Made by a program: the position numbers and the translations under genes. Below are positions 11,920 through 20,252 of a stretch of 64,000 nt of DNA, in pieces. Numbering within the stretch: the stretch's first letter is position 1; every line of letters starts with the position of its first letter. This stretch comes from Rhodobacteraceae bacterium EL129 (lineage in GTDB: Bacteria > Pseudomonadota > Alphaproteobacteria > Rhodobacterales > Rhodobacteraceae), in assembly GCA_900313005.1 (NCBI GenBank), contig ONZJ01000002.1:2496996-2560995 (forward strand), read 5' to 3'. The notes beneath the pieces are model-generated. The model had not been told where the DNA came from. It did not search any database and saw only the letters and a program-made list of their open reading frames with translations.

Positions 11920-14721
11920 TCAGGATTTGTCTTTCAACCCCATCAATGCCGCTGCAAAGGGGTTGTCGGGATCAATCTTGTCTTGCTTCTTGGGCTTGGC
12001 CGAATAGGTCTTGGCTCCTTCGTCGCGACGCGGCTTGCCTTTACCCTTTTGGCCCGGCTTGCCTTTGCCACGAGGCTTGCCGCCGTGGCGCTGCTGGCCG
12101 TCGCCATGGGATTGACCCTGCCGGTTGCCGCCACGCGGACGTGCCGCCCAGGTGAAGGTATAGAACACTTCCTGTTCCGGGGCGTCAGAGGCCTCAGCCT
12201 CTTTGGGCGCATCGGCCGACACATCGACCGGCGTTTCAGCGGGAGTGTCTTCCGCAGCGGGTGCCACCTCCGCCTCTGCAGTCGGTGCGTCGATTTCAGC
12301 GCCTTCGGGCGCGCTGTCTGCAGCAGGGGCTTCCGGAACGGCTTTCACCTTCTCGCGTTCGCCCTGTTCGGCCTTGTACCCAAGGCCCTGCATCAGATCC
12401 GCGAATTGCTCAAGTGTCATGCCGGTGATGGACAGCATATCTGCCTTGGCTTCAAAGCCACCACGGCTGTCTTCAGCGCGCAGCATGTCTGCCAGACGTT
12501 CCAGCATGTCGATCCGGATCGCCCGCTCTCCTGCTGCCCGGTAGCCCGACATCGTGTGATGGGTGGCGGGAACATCTTTGCCCGCAGGTACTGTGACCAA
12601 CCCAGGCGGTGGAGATTCGGGAAACTCGCTCAGGTCTTGCGACAGCGACCACAACACCAGGCGCAAGCGCGTGGGGGCCGGTTTCAGCAGCAAGGGCATG
12701 AAGATGGTGAATTGACCAAACCGAATGCCATGTTTGCGTAGGGTGCCACGGGCGTCCTGATCAAGGTCCTTGACCTCTTGGGCCACATCCGCACGCGGGA
12801 TGATCCCAAACCCTTCGACCATGCGAAAGCCAAAGCCCCGCGCCATACCCGTCAGGGTTTCGTCATTCTGGATGCTCAGCAGAGGCTCAAACAACGTCGC
12901 CACCTTGCGGTCGATGAAATGCTGCAAGCGGCGCTGCACCTTGCCGGCCACGTCTTCGCCTGCTTCTTCGTCCACAAAGGCCTCGGCCACAGGTTTCAGA
13001 GGATCATCCCCCTTGACCAGCTTGCCCACGGCCTGGTCGCCCCACATGAGGCCGCCTTGTTCCGTGAAATCTATCTCGGTGTCCGGCGCGTTGTAGAACC
13101 GGTCCGCCTTGAGATGGAAATGCGGCGCCAATGCCTGAAGGCTGGCCGCGGCCAGCGTTTTCGCCTCGGCTCCGGCAGCAGTTTTATCCTGCTTGAACCT
13201 GAACCCTTCAAGCCGCCCGACAAATTCGCCTTCGACGGTCACTTCACCAGTATCGTTTACTTCGGCCACCATGGCCTCCTTTTGCTTGAGCCGGCGCAGC
13301 AATACGGAGGTGCGCCGATCCACAAATCTCTGGGTCAAAGCGCCGTGCAGCGCATCTGACAAGCGGTCTTCTACAGCGCGCGTCGCCCCGCGCCAATGGT
13401 TTTCGTCATCCACCCAGTCTTTCCGCTGCGCCACATAGGTCCATGTGCGGATAAACGCCAATCGTTTTGACAGCGTATCAATGTCGCCATCGGTGCGGTC
13501 GATGCGTTTGATTTGACGCGCCAGCCAGTCATCGGGGATGCGGCCGTATTCGTGTAGATCAGTGTAGATGCGGTCTAATAGGCCTGCATGTTCCCCCGGG
13601 CTGATCGAGCGGAAATCAGGAATGCGGCACACATCCCACAACAGCTGTACCGCCCGGCCATCGGTGGCCCGTTGGCGGATATCGGCCTGCTGCGACAGGG
13701 TCTTGAGCGCAATCAGGTCATCCGCTTCGCGAGCGGCGGCCAGCCACTCGCCTTGTGGCCGTTCTTCAAGAGAACGGATCAGCGCCTCGGGTGTGCCGAA
13801 TTGCAGCCTGTCGTTGCGCCATTCCAGTTTGCGGATCGGGGCAAAGCGGTGATCCATAATGGCATTGGCCACCTCTTCGGGCAGCTCGGGGGCCTCGCCT
13901 GTGACGCCGAAGGTGCCGTGGCTCATGCCCCGGCCTGCCCGGCCGGCAATCTGGGCCAGTTCATTGGGCGCAAGATTGCGCATCCGGCGGCCGTCAAATT
14001 TGGTCAGCGACGAAAACGCCACATGGTTGATATCAAGGTTCAACCCCATGCCGATGGCATCCGTGGCCACCAGATAATCCACATCGCCATTCTGATAGAG
14101 ATCAACCTGCGCATTGCGCGTGCGTGGGCTGAGCGCGCCCATCACAACCGCTGCCCCGCCCTTTTGACGGCGCAGCAGTTCGGCGATGGCATAGACGTTA
14201 TCAACCGAAAATCCCACGATGGCCGACCGGGGTGGCATCTTTGCTATCTTCTTGGGGCCTGAATAGCTGAGCTGGGACATACGTTCACGCCCCAGAAACT
14301 CCACCTCGGGCACCATGGCGGCAATGGCATTGCGCATGCTGTGGCTGCCCAGAAACTGCGTCTCGTTGATTCCACGAGCCTGTAGCAGCCGGTTGGTGAA
14401 GACATGCCCCCGTTCGGGGTCGGCACAGAGCTGGATTTCATCAATCGCCACAAAATCAGCGGCCATCCCCTGTGGCATCGCTTCGACCGTGCAAACCCAA
14501 TACTGTGTGCGGGGTGGAACGATGCGTTCTTCGCCGGTGACCAACGCCACAACCGAGGGACCGCGAATAGCGACGATCTTGTCATAGACCTCGCGCGCCA
14601 GCAGCCTGAGGGGCAACCCGATAACGCCGGTGCGGTAGCTCAGCATCCGCTCAATTGCGTAGTGGGTTTTGCCGGTATTGGTGGGGCCCAGAACCGCAAG
14701 GGTTCTTGACGGATTGGCCAT
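11920..14721 (-). CDS. Suv3-like superfamily 2 RNA helicase with long charged tail
   Basis: The protein is 933 aa from ATG 14721 (GGAG and AGG upstream; the longer frame to 14775 overlaps the TPR gene). The motor is close to mitochondrial SUPV3L1/Suv3: motif I GPTNTGKT with K18, motif II DEIQ at 94-97, and a C-terminal RecA-like lobe with VATDAIGMGLN and QIAGRAGRG. Mitochondrial Suv3 unwinds RNA for the degradosome; the bacterial homologues are little studied. The end (from about residue 770) is a disordered Ala/Glu/Pro/Asp region, then a Gly/Lys/Arg-rich basic tail, a typical RNA-binding or partner-docking extension. It is part of a minus-strand run: TPR protein, helicase, S4 protein, fdxA. 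Confidence 0.88.
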   Translation of the reverse strand: MANPSRTLAVLGPTNTGKTHYAIERMLSYRTGVIGLPLRLLAREVYDKIVAIRGPSVVALVTGEERIVPPRTQYWVCTVEAMPQGMAADFVAIDEIQLCADPERGHVFTNRLLQARGINETQFLGSHSMRNAIAAMVPEVEFLGRERMSQLSYSGPKKIAKMPPRSAIVGFSVDNVYAIAELLRRQKGGAAVVMGALSPRTRNAQVDLYQNGDVDYLVATDAIGMGLNLDINHVAFSSLTKFDGRRMRNLAPNELAQIAGRAGRGMSHGTFGVTGEAPELPEEVANAIMDHRFAPIRKLEWRNDRLQFGTPEALIRSLEERPQGEWLAAAREADDLIALKTLSQQADIRQRATDGRAVQLLWDVCRIPDFRSISPGEHAGLLDRIYTDLHEYGRIPDDWLARQIKRIDRTDGDIDTLSKRLAFIRTWTYVAQRKDWVDDENHWRGATRAVEDRLSDALHGALTQRFVDRRTSVLLRRLKQKEAMVAEVNDTGEVTVEGEFVGRLEGFRFKQDKTAAGAEAKTLAAASLQALAPHFHLKADRFYNAPDTEIDFTEQGGLMWGDQAVGKLVKGDDPLKPVAEAFVDEEAGEDVAGKVQRRLQHFIDRKVATLFEPLLSIQNDETLTGMARGFGFRMVEGFGIIPRADVAQEVKDLDQDARGTLRKHGIRFGQFTIFMPLLLKPAPTRLRLVLWSLSQDLSEFPESPPPGLVTVPAGKDVPATHHTMSGYRAAGERAIRIDMLERLADMLRAEDSRGGFEAKADMLSITGMTLEQFADLMQGLGYKAEQGEREKVKAVPEAPAADSAPEGAEIDAPTAEAEVAPAAEDTPAETPVDVSADAPKEAEASDAPEQEVFYTFTWAARPRGGNRQGQSHGDGQQRHGGKPRGKGKPGQKGKGKPRRDEGAKTYSAKPKKQDKIDPDNPFAAALMGLKDKS

Positions 14722-14743
14722 CACCTGTATCTCCGCGTTTGTA

Positions 14744-15316
14744 TTAGAGGGCTTTGCCGGCCACTTCGGGACCAAGACGATCGAGGGCGTTTCTTACGTC
14801 CTTGTGATGGGGGTGTATAGACAAAACCCGCTCATAGGCCTCATGCGCCATTTTCGGGCGGTTTAGCTCTTCCAGCAGGAAGCCCAATGCCTCGATCGCA
14901 CCATAGTGGCGGGGCTCCAGTGTCAGCGTGTGTTCCAGGTCGGCAAAGGCCGGGCCGAAAAGCTCGGCCTGGATGTACGCCAATGACCGCCAATAGTACC
15001 CTTCCGAAAACTCCGGGGCATGGTCGGTCAAGGCGGTAAGATGCTCAATCGCCACGTCAGAATTGCCTGCCTCGAAAGCTCTGCGTCCGCGTTTCAGCAG
15101 CAAATCCAGCGATGCCGAGCCTGATTTCGACAGCTCCAGCTCAATTTCGCCGGCAATGCGTTGCGCTAACCCTTCTTCGGCTTCGAGCAATTGGCCGTAA
15201 AGTTTGTTCAACTTCACGTCATCCGCCGCCAAAACAGGCGTTGCAGGTAAGGAAAACATGACTGTCAGCAAAAGTGCCGTCACGATACTCTGGAAATGGA
15301 TCTTGAATGCTCTCAT
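14744..15316 (-). CDS. Exported TPR-repeat protein
   Basis: The protein is 190 aa if it starts at ATG 15316, which places a clear signal peptide at the N-terminus (basic start, SIVTALLLTVMFSLPATPVLA with an ALA-like cleavage site at about residue 30). The mature part holds about three tetratricopeptide repeats (GRRAFEAGNSDVAIEHLTAL, then GYYWRSLAYIQAELFGPAFADL, then GFLLEELNRPKMAHEAYERV), so it is likely a periplasmic scaffold or interaction protein. No catalytic motif is visible. The stop lies 22 nt before the helicase start on the same strand, suggesting co-transcription, though an envelope protein and an RNA helicase are an unexpected pair. It is divergent from the SCP2 gene, with about 70 nt between starts. 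Confidence 0.8.
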   Translation of the reverse strand: MRAFKIHFQSIVTALLLTVMFSLPATPVLAADDVKLNKLYGQLLEAEEGLAQRIAGEIELELSKSGSASLDLLLKRGRRAFEAGNSDVAIEHLTALTDHAPEFSEGYYWRSLAYIQAELFGPAFADLEHTLTLEPRHYGAIEALGFLLEELNRPKMAHEAYERVLSIHPHHKDVRNALDRLGPEVAGKAL

Positions 15317-15387
15317 AACAGGGATGAGTTTAGCGTAGAATGCCGGAATGCAAACCCCCCGGCAGATCACATCTGGAGGAAGAGCAA

Positions 15388-15678
15388 ATGAGTGACGTCA
15401 TCGAATCGGCCGTAAAGGCCCTGAACGAGAAAGCCAGCGACGGATTTAGCGCAGGCACCGCAAAGTTTGTGATCGACGGCGAAGGCGCCATTATGATCGA
15501 CAGCGACGGCGCGCGCGCCGGCGACGATACCGCTGATGTGACCATGACCGCTGATCAGGATACGTTTGAGGCGATCCTCAGTGGCGATCTGGACCCGACT
15601 GCGGCCTTCATGACGGGCAAGCTGTCCGTCGACGGCGATATGGGCATGGCCATGCAACTGGGTGGTGTGCTGTCGTGA
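15388..15678 (+). CDS. SCP2 sterol-carrier-fold lipid-binding protein
   Basis: The protein is 96 aa from ATG 15388 with GGAGGA 7 nt upstream. It has the SCP2 pattern: an N-terminal helix (IESAVKALNEKA), strands with AKFVIDGEGAIMID, and the end motif DPTAAFMTGKLSVDGDMGMAMQL. The fold forms a hydrophobic tunnel binding acyl chains, sterols or acyl-CoA; the bacterial ligand is unknown. Its stop codon overlaps the start of the following alpha/beta hydrolase (TGATG), so a lipid-binding protein and a lysophospholipase-like enzyme are made together, a sensible lipid-turnover pair. Cytoplasmic, no signal peptide. Confidence 0.9.
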   Translation: MSDVIESAVKALNEKASDGFSAGTAKFVIDGEGAIMIDSDGARAGDDTADVTMTADQDTFEAILSGDLDPTAAFMTGKLSVDGDMGMAMQLGGVLS

Positions 15679-16670
15679 TGGACCACGCCCCCTTCCATGC
15701 GGATCTGGCGGATGCGCCAGATGATGGTCAGACCTATTGGCTGACCGCCGAGGATGGGGTGCGCCTTCGCATCGGTGTGTTCAATTACGATGCCCCTAAA
15801 GGCACGGTGCTGCTGTTTCCCGGCCGCACCGAATATGTCGAGAAATATGGGCGCGCTGCGTCGGCTTTGGCGCAGGATGGGTATGCCACCTGCTCGATCG
15901 ACTGGCGCGGTCAGGGGTTGTCGGACAGGTTGGTCGATGATCCAATGGCCGGTCACGTGCATCTGTTCAGTGATTACCAGATGGATGTGGCGGCCATGAT
16001 CACCGCGGCAACAGAACTGGATTTACCCAAACCCTGGCATCTGCTGGCCCACTCCATGGGCGGCTGTATAGGCCTGCGTTCATTGCATCTGGGGTTGCCA
16101 GTTGACACGGTAGCCTTCTCGGGTCCGATGTGGGGCATTCGGATTGCTGAACCGTTGCGCCCCTTCGCCTGGACACTAGGCTGGGGCAGCCAATACTTCG
16201 GCATGGGGCATTTCTTTGCGCCCAACACCACGGGTGGCGAAAGTTATGTCCTGAAAGAGCCGTTTCAAAACAACAAACTCACCCGTGATCCCGAGATGTA
16301 CGAGTGGATGATCGCCCAGATCCACGCCAATCCATCTTTTGGACTGGGCGGGCCATCTTTGCGATGGCTGCACGAGTCCTTGAAAGAATGCCGTGATCTG
16401 GCCAACCTACCCTCGCCAGATTTGCCTTGCCTGACATTTGTTGGCACGAACGAAGACATCGTCTGCAAGCCTCGCATAAGAGCACGCATGGCGAAATGGC
16501 CCGGCTCACACCTGGAATGGATCGACGGCGGCCGTCACGAAGTGCTGATGGAAGATGCCGAGACGCGCGAGCGCCTATTCGACCAGATCACCGCCTTCTA
16601 CGACAATGCGGTCGTTTCGTCCGGGCTCAATCTTGCATCACGCGCTGTTGCTGGCGGCCAAGCCCGCTGA
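15678..16670 (+). CDS. Alpha/beta hydrolase, lysophospholipase (PldB)-like
   Basis: The protein is 330 aa from ATG 15678, overlapping the SCP2 stop by one nt. It has the serine hydrolase-4 layout: strand and oxyanion region VLLFPGRTEYVEKYG, then DWRGQGLSDR, the nucleophile elbow HSMGG with S126, a late Asp (GTNEDIVCKP) and a His (DGGRHEVLME) that complete a plausible triad. Family members cut lysophospholipids or monoacylglycerols. There is no signal peptide. Its last 44 nt overlap the convergent FAH-family gene. The substrate is inferred from family and from coupling to the lipid-binding SCP2 protein. Confidence 0.9.
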   Translation: MDHAPFHADLADAPDDGQTYWLTAEDGVRLRIGVFNYDAPKGTVLLFPGRTEYVEKYGRAASALAQDGYATCSIDWRGQGLSDRLVDDPMAGHVHLFSDYQMDVAAMITAATELDLPKPWHLLAHSMGGCIGLRSLHLGLPVDTVAFSGPMWGIRIAEPLRPFAWTLGWGSQYFGMGHFFAPNTTGGESYVLKEPFQNNKLTRDPEMYEWMIAQIHANPSFGLGGPSLRWLHESLKECRDLANLPSPDLPCLTFVGTNEDIVCKPRIRARMAKWPGSHLEWIDGGRHEVLMEDAETRERLFDQITAFYDNAVVSSGLNLASRAVAGGQAR

Positions 16671-17454
16671 TTTCCAACGCCATTTCGTCCCCTTCTGTCA
16701 GAAAGCGACGCGGGTCCTTGGCCATACCCACGCCCGGTGGGGTGCCCGTTGCAATGACATCCCCAGGATGCAGACTCATGATCTGGCTCAGATGCGAAAT
16801 GACCTGCGCCACGGTAAAGATCATTTTTGATGTACTGCCGGTTTGCTGCCGTTCGCCGTTCAAATCCATCGTCAGCGCCAGATCCTGCGGATCGCCCACC
16901 TCATCCGGTGTCACCAGCCAAGGCCCGATCGGGCCAAACGTGTCGCAGCTTTTGCCCTTGGTCCATTGACCTGACAGCTTGGACTGAAACTTCCGCTCGG
17001 ACACATCATTGACGATGGTGTAACCCGCCACATAGTTCAGCGCATCGGCCTCGGACACGTATTTCGCATGATGGCCAATCACGACGCCCAACTCGACCTC
17101 CCAATCGGAATGGCGCGATCCGCGGGGCAGACGCACCTCGTCATTGGGTCCGGTGATCGAGGACGTGGCTTTCATGAAAACAATCGGATGTTCGGGCGGT
17201 TCCATACCCGTTTCGGCGGCATGGTCAGAGTAATTCAGGCCAATGCCGATGAATTTGCCGACACCGGATACCGGAGGGCCAAAACGCGGTGTGCCGCTCA
17301 CCACCGGCAATGCGTCAGGATCCACATCGGGCAAGGCCCCCAGCACATCCCCTGACAGGTCAGACACCACGCCGCTCAGGTCGCGCAGGGCGCCATTCAT
17401 GTCCAGCACCCCGGGCTTTTCCGCGCCCGGCTCTCCAAATCTTACAAATCGCAT
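16627..17454 (-). CDS. Fumarylacetoacetate hydrolase (FAH) family protein
   Basis: The protein is 275 aa from ATG 17454, with GGAGAG upstream. The N-terminal part (MRFVRFGEPGAEKPGVLD) and the core (IGIGLNYSDHAAETGMEPPEHPIVFMKA) are typical of FAH-fold hydrolases, decarboxylases and isomerases. The metal-binding acidic set is recognisable in WEVELGVVIG and the following GYTIVNDVSER. Members act on 2-oxo acids from aromatic or sugar-acid breakdown (acylpyruvase, 2,4-diketo-3-deoxy-fuconate hydrolase and others), so the exact reaction is open. No catabolic partner genes are adjacent. Its 3' end overlaps the hydrolase gene by 44 nt on the opposite strand. Confidence 0.9.
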   Translation of the reverse strand: MRFVRFGEPGAEKPGVLDMNGALRDLSGVVSDLSGDVLGALPDVDPDALPVVSGTPRFGPPVSGVGKFIGIGLNYSDHAAETGMEPPEHPIVFMKATSSITGPNDEVRLPRGSRHSDWEVELGVVIGHHAKYVSEADALNYVAGYTIVNDVSERKFQSKLSGQWTKGKSCDTFGPIGPWLVTPDEVGDPQDLALTMDLNGERQQTGSTSKMIFTVAQVISHLSQIMSLHPGDVIATGTPPGVGMAKDPRRFLTEGDEMALEISGLGRQQQRVMQD

Positions 17455-17545
17455 CACGTCTCTCCTGCCAGTTTGCGGCAGGATACTACCCGCCCCTCGC
17501 GGCGCAAGGGCTGGAAACCGACAGAAGTGCGGCTATCTTCGCAGT

Positions 17546-18547
17546 ATGGTTCTAACATTTCGACCAGAAGGCATTTATTGCGCCGCAGGTGATTTTTACA
17601 TCGATCCGTGGAAACCCGTGGACCGTGCGCTAATCACCCATGGCCATGCAGATCACGCGCGGCCCGGTCACTCCCGCTATCTGGCCACCGATATCGCCGC
17701 CCCTGTGATGCGCCATCGCTTGGGTGAGATTACGCTGGATACAATGCCCTATGGCGAGACCCGTCGCATCGGAGGGGCAAGTGTTTCATTTCACCCTGCT
17801 GGTCATGTGCCAGGGTCCGCCCAAATTCGGGTTGAGGTCGGTGGCGAGGTGTGGGTCGTCTCGGGCGACTACAAAACCACGCCTGACGCCTTATCGACAC
17901 CGTTCGAGCCAGTGACGTGCCATCACTTCATCACCGAATGCACGTTTGGCCTGCCGGTGTTCGCCTGGCCCAATGATGCGACAGTTGCTGCCGAAATCAA
18001 CAACTGGTGGGCAACCAATGCCGCCGAAAGTCGATTCAGCCTTCTTGGCGCTTACTCACTTGGAAAAGCACAACGGGTGATGACCCTGCTGGATCCCTCG
18101 ATTGGTCCTATTTTGACACACGGCGCCGTCGAAAACACCAACGCGGTGCTGCGCGCCCAAGGGGTGCAGCTGCCTCAGACCATCCCCGTCACGCCTGACA
18201 CCGCTGCCAGCGCGCATCCCGGTGCTTTGGTTTTGGCGCCTCCGGGTGCTCTGGGATCAAACTGGGAACGGCAGTTTCGGCCTGCGTCCACCGGGTTTGC
18301 CAGCGGCTGGATGCGGTTAAGAGGCGTGCGGCGTCGCCGATCTGTGGACCGCGGCTTTGTTGTGTCGGACCATGCCGATTGGGCTGGCCTGAATGACGCC
18401 ATCGCAGAAACTGGGGCAGAAAACATATATGCAACGCATGGTTACACCGATATCTTCGCACGTTGGCTGAACGAACAGGGGTATAACGCGCAAGAGGTTC
18501 CAACCGAGTTTACGGGCGAGACCCTCGACGATGGGGACGCCGAATGA
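17546..18547 (+). CDS. Ligase-associated DNA exonuclease (metallo-beta-lactamase/beta-CASP-like)
   Basis: The protein is 333 aa from ATG 17546; the frame extends further upstream, but the protein begins at MVLTFRPEGIYC. The metal site H32-G-H34-A-D36-H37 lies near the start, with further histidines in VSFHPAGHVPGSAQ and HGYTDIFARWL. It belongs to the SNM1/Artemis-related nucleases that are encoded beside the bacterial ATP-dependent ligase of the next gene. Start and stop overlap (ATGA) with that ligase, so the two are co-translated. The role in repair of cross-links or end-damaged DNA is inference from this pairing and from reports that the linked ligase affects cisplatin tolerance. Confidence 0.92.
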   Translation: MVLTFRPEGIYCAAGDFYIDPWKPVDRALITHGHADHARPGHSRYLATDIAAPVMRHRLGEITLDTMPYGETRRIGGASVSFHPAGHVPGSAQIRVEVGGEVWVVSGDYKTTPDALSTPFEPVTCHHFITECTFGLPVFAWPNDATVAAEINNWWATNAAESRFSLLGAYSLGKAQRVMTLLDPSIGPILTHGAVENTNAVLRAQGVQLPQTIPVTPDTAASAHPGALVLAPPGALGSNWERQFRPASTGFASGWMRLRGVRRRRSVDRGFVVSDHADWAGLNDAIAETGAENIYATHGYTDIFARWLNEQGYNAQEVPTEFTGETLDDGDAE

Positions 18548-20145
18548 AGGATTTTGCATCTCTCTACATGGCCGTGGATCAAACCACCAAGACCACCGTC
18601 AAGGTCGAGGCCCTGACCCAGTTTTTCATCACCGCCTCAGACACTGACAAGCTGTGGACCATCGCCCTGTTTTCCGGCCGCAGACCCCGCCGGGCGATCA
18701 CCACCACCAAGTTGCGCGAATGGGCGGCCGAGGGGGCTGGCATTCCACTTTGGTTGTTCGAGGAAAGCTATCCCATCGTGGGGGATCTGGCCGAAACCAT
18801 TGCATTGGTGCTGCCTGAGGCGACGCAAAGCCACACCGACAGTTTGACGGACTGGATCCTTCGCCTGCGTGCGTTGGATCAGGTTGAAGAGGATGACCGC
18901 AAGGCGGCCGTTCTAAAGGCTTGGTCACAAATGCCCGCTCTGGAGCGGTTGGTGTTCAACAAGCTGCTGACCGGCGGCTTTCGGTTGGGCATATCGCGCA
19001 AGCTCATGACCCGCGCGCTGGCCCGTGCCACAGGTCAGGACGAGGCCGAATTGGCGCATAAGTTGATGGGCGACTGGACCCCCGAGACCACCAGCTATGC
19101 CGCTTTGATCGAGGCCCCGGATGCGGCCGCAGCCCTGTCACGGCCCTATCCGTTCTGTCTGGCTTATGGGATTGAAGGCGCAGGCCCCGAAGACCTGGGC
19201 GCGCCCGAAGATTGGTTGGCCGAATGGAAATGGGACGGTATTCGCGGCCAGTTAATCCTGCGCGGCGGTGAGCATTTTGTCTGGTCGCGCGGCGAAGAGC
19301 TTATGACTGATCGCTTTCCCGAGCTGTCCCGCACCCGAGATTTCCTGCCCGATGGCACGGTGATCGACGGAGAGATACTGGCGTGGGACGCAGAATTAGA
19401 ACGCCCCATGTCCTTCAATGCTTTGCAAAAGCGTATTGGCCGCAAGACTGTCCCCAAAAAACTGTTGGCGGACGCACCTGTGATCCTGTTGGCGTATGAT
19501 CTGCTGGAACAGGGTGGCGAAGATCTGCGGACATTGCCCTTTGAGGACCGCCGCACCCGTTTGCAAAGTCTGTTGAAAAACCTTCCCGCTGAAGCCCCGG
19601 TGCGGCTGTCCGCTCCACTGGAATTCAGCACCTGGCAAACCCTGCATGACGCCCGTGCCACGGCCCGTGAGGCGCATGCCGAGGGTTTGATGCTGAAACG
19701 ACGCAACAGCCCCTACCATACAGGTCGCAAGAAAGGCGATTGGTGGAAATGGAAGCTCGATCCACTGACCATCGACGCGGTGATGATCTATGCGCAGCAA
19801 GGGTCCGGACGACGTGCCAACCTCTTTACCGATTTCACCTTTGCGGTCTGGAATGGCAACCAGTTGGTGCCCTTTACCAAGGCCTATTCCGGGCTGACCG
19901 ATGCCGAGTTTCGCAAGATCACGGCCTGGGTGCGCAAAAACACCGTCGAACGCTTCGGCCCAGTGCGCAGTGTCACGCCTGAACATGTGTTCGAGATTGC
20001 CTTTGAGGGGATACAGGAAAGCACACGGCATAAATCCGGCGTGGCTTTGCGGTTTCCGCGAATGAAACGCTGGCGGCATGATAAGCCGTTGAACGAGGCG
20101 AATACGCTGGAGGACCTCAAGGCGATGCTGGCAGAGTACGGATGA
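18544..20145 (+). CDS. ATP-dependent DNA ligase (cisplatin-damage-response type)
   Basis: The protein is 533 aa, with its start overlapping the exonuclease stop by 4 nt. It has an N-terminal helical DNA-binding domain (residues 1-190), then the adenylation domain with motif I WKWDGIRG and catalytic K229, DGEILAWD (motif III-like), GLMLKRRNSPY (motif IV), and WWKWKLDP (motif V), then an OB-fold with RFPRMKRWRHDK. This is the type found with a dedicated exonuclease, a DEXH helicase and a PdeM phosphoesterase. Here only exonuclease and ligase are present; pepF follows after 107 nt, so the other two partners are elsewhere or missing. Confidence 0.95.
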   Translation: MKDFASLYMAVDQTTKTTVKVEALTQFFITASDTDKLWTIALFSGRRPRRAITTTKLREWAAEGAGIPLWLFEESYPIVGDLAETIALVLPEATQSHTDSLTDWILRLRALDQVEEDDRKAAVLKAWSQMPALERLVFNKLLTGGFRLGISRKLMTRALARATGQDEAELAHKLMGDWTPETTSYAALIEAPDAAAALSRPYPFCLAYGIEGAGPEDLGAPEDWLAEWKWDGIRGQLILRGGEHFVWSRGEELMTDRFPELSRTRDFLPDGTVIDGEILAWDAELERPMSFNALQKRIGRKTVPKKLLADAPVILLAYDLLEQGGEDLRTLPFEDRRTRLQSLLKNLPAEAPVRLSAPLEFSTWQTLHDARATAREAHAEGLMLKRRNSPYHTGRKKGDWWKWKLDPLTIDAVMIYAQQGSGRRANLFTDFTFAVWNGNQLVPFTKAYSGLTDAEFRKITAWVRKNTVERFGPVRSVTPEHVFEIAFEGIQESTRHKSGVALRFPRMKRWRHDKPLNEANTLEDLKAMLAEYG

Positions 20146-20252
20146 CGCCCCGGCCATACGCCAACACGCCCAACGCGTAGAATTGAACTTACCACCTTGA
20201 GCCTCGCCCCCCCGCATCCTATGTCTGCCTTAACCAAACAGGAGACGCTCAA

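Noticed and set aside
11493..12741. Long plus-strand frames opposite the S4 and helicase genes
   Set aside because: They are antisense to well-recognised proteins and their composition is that of shadows.
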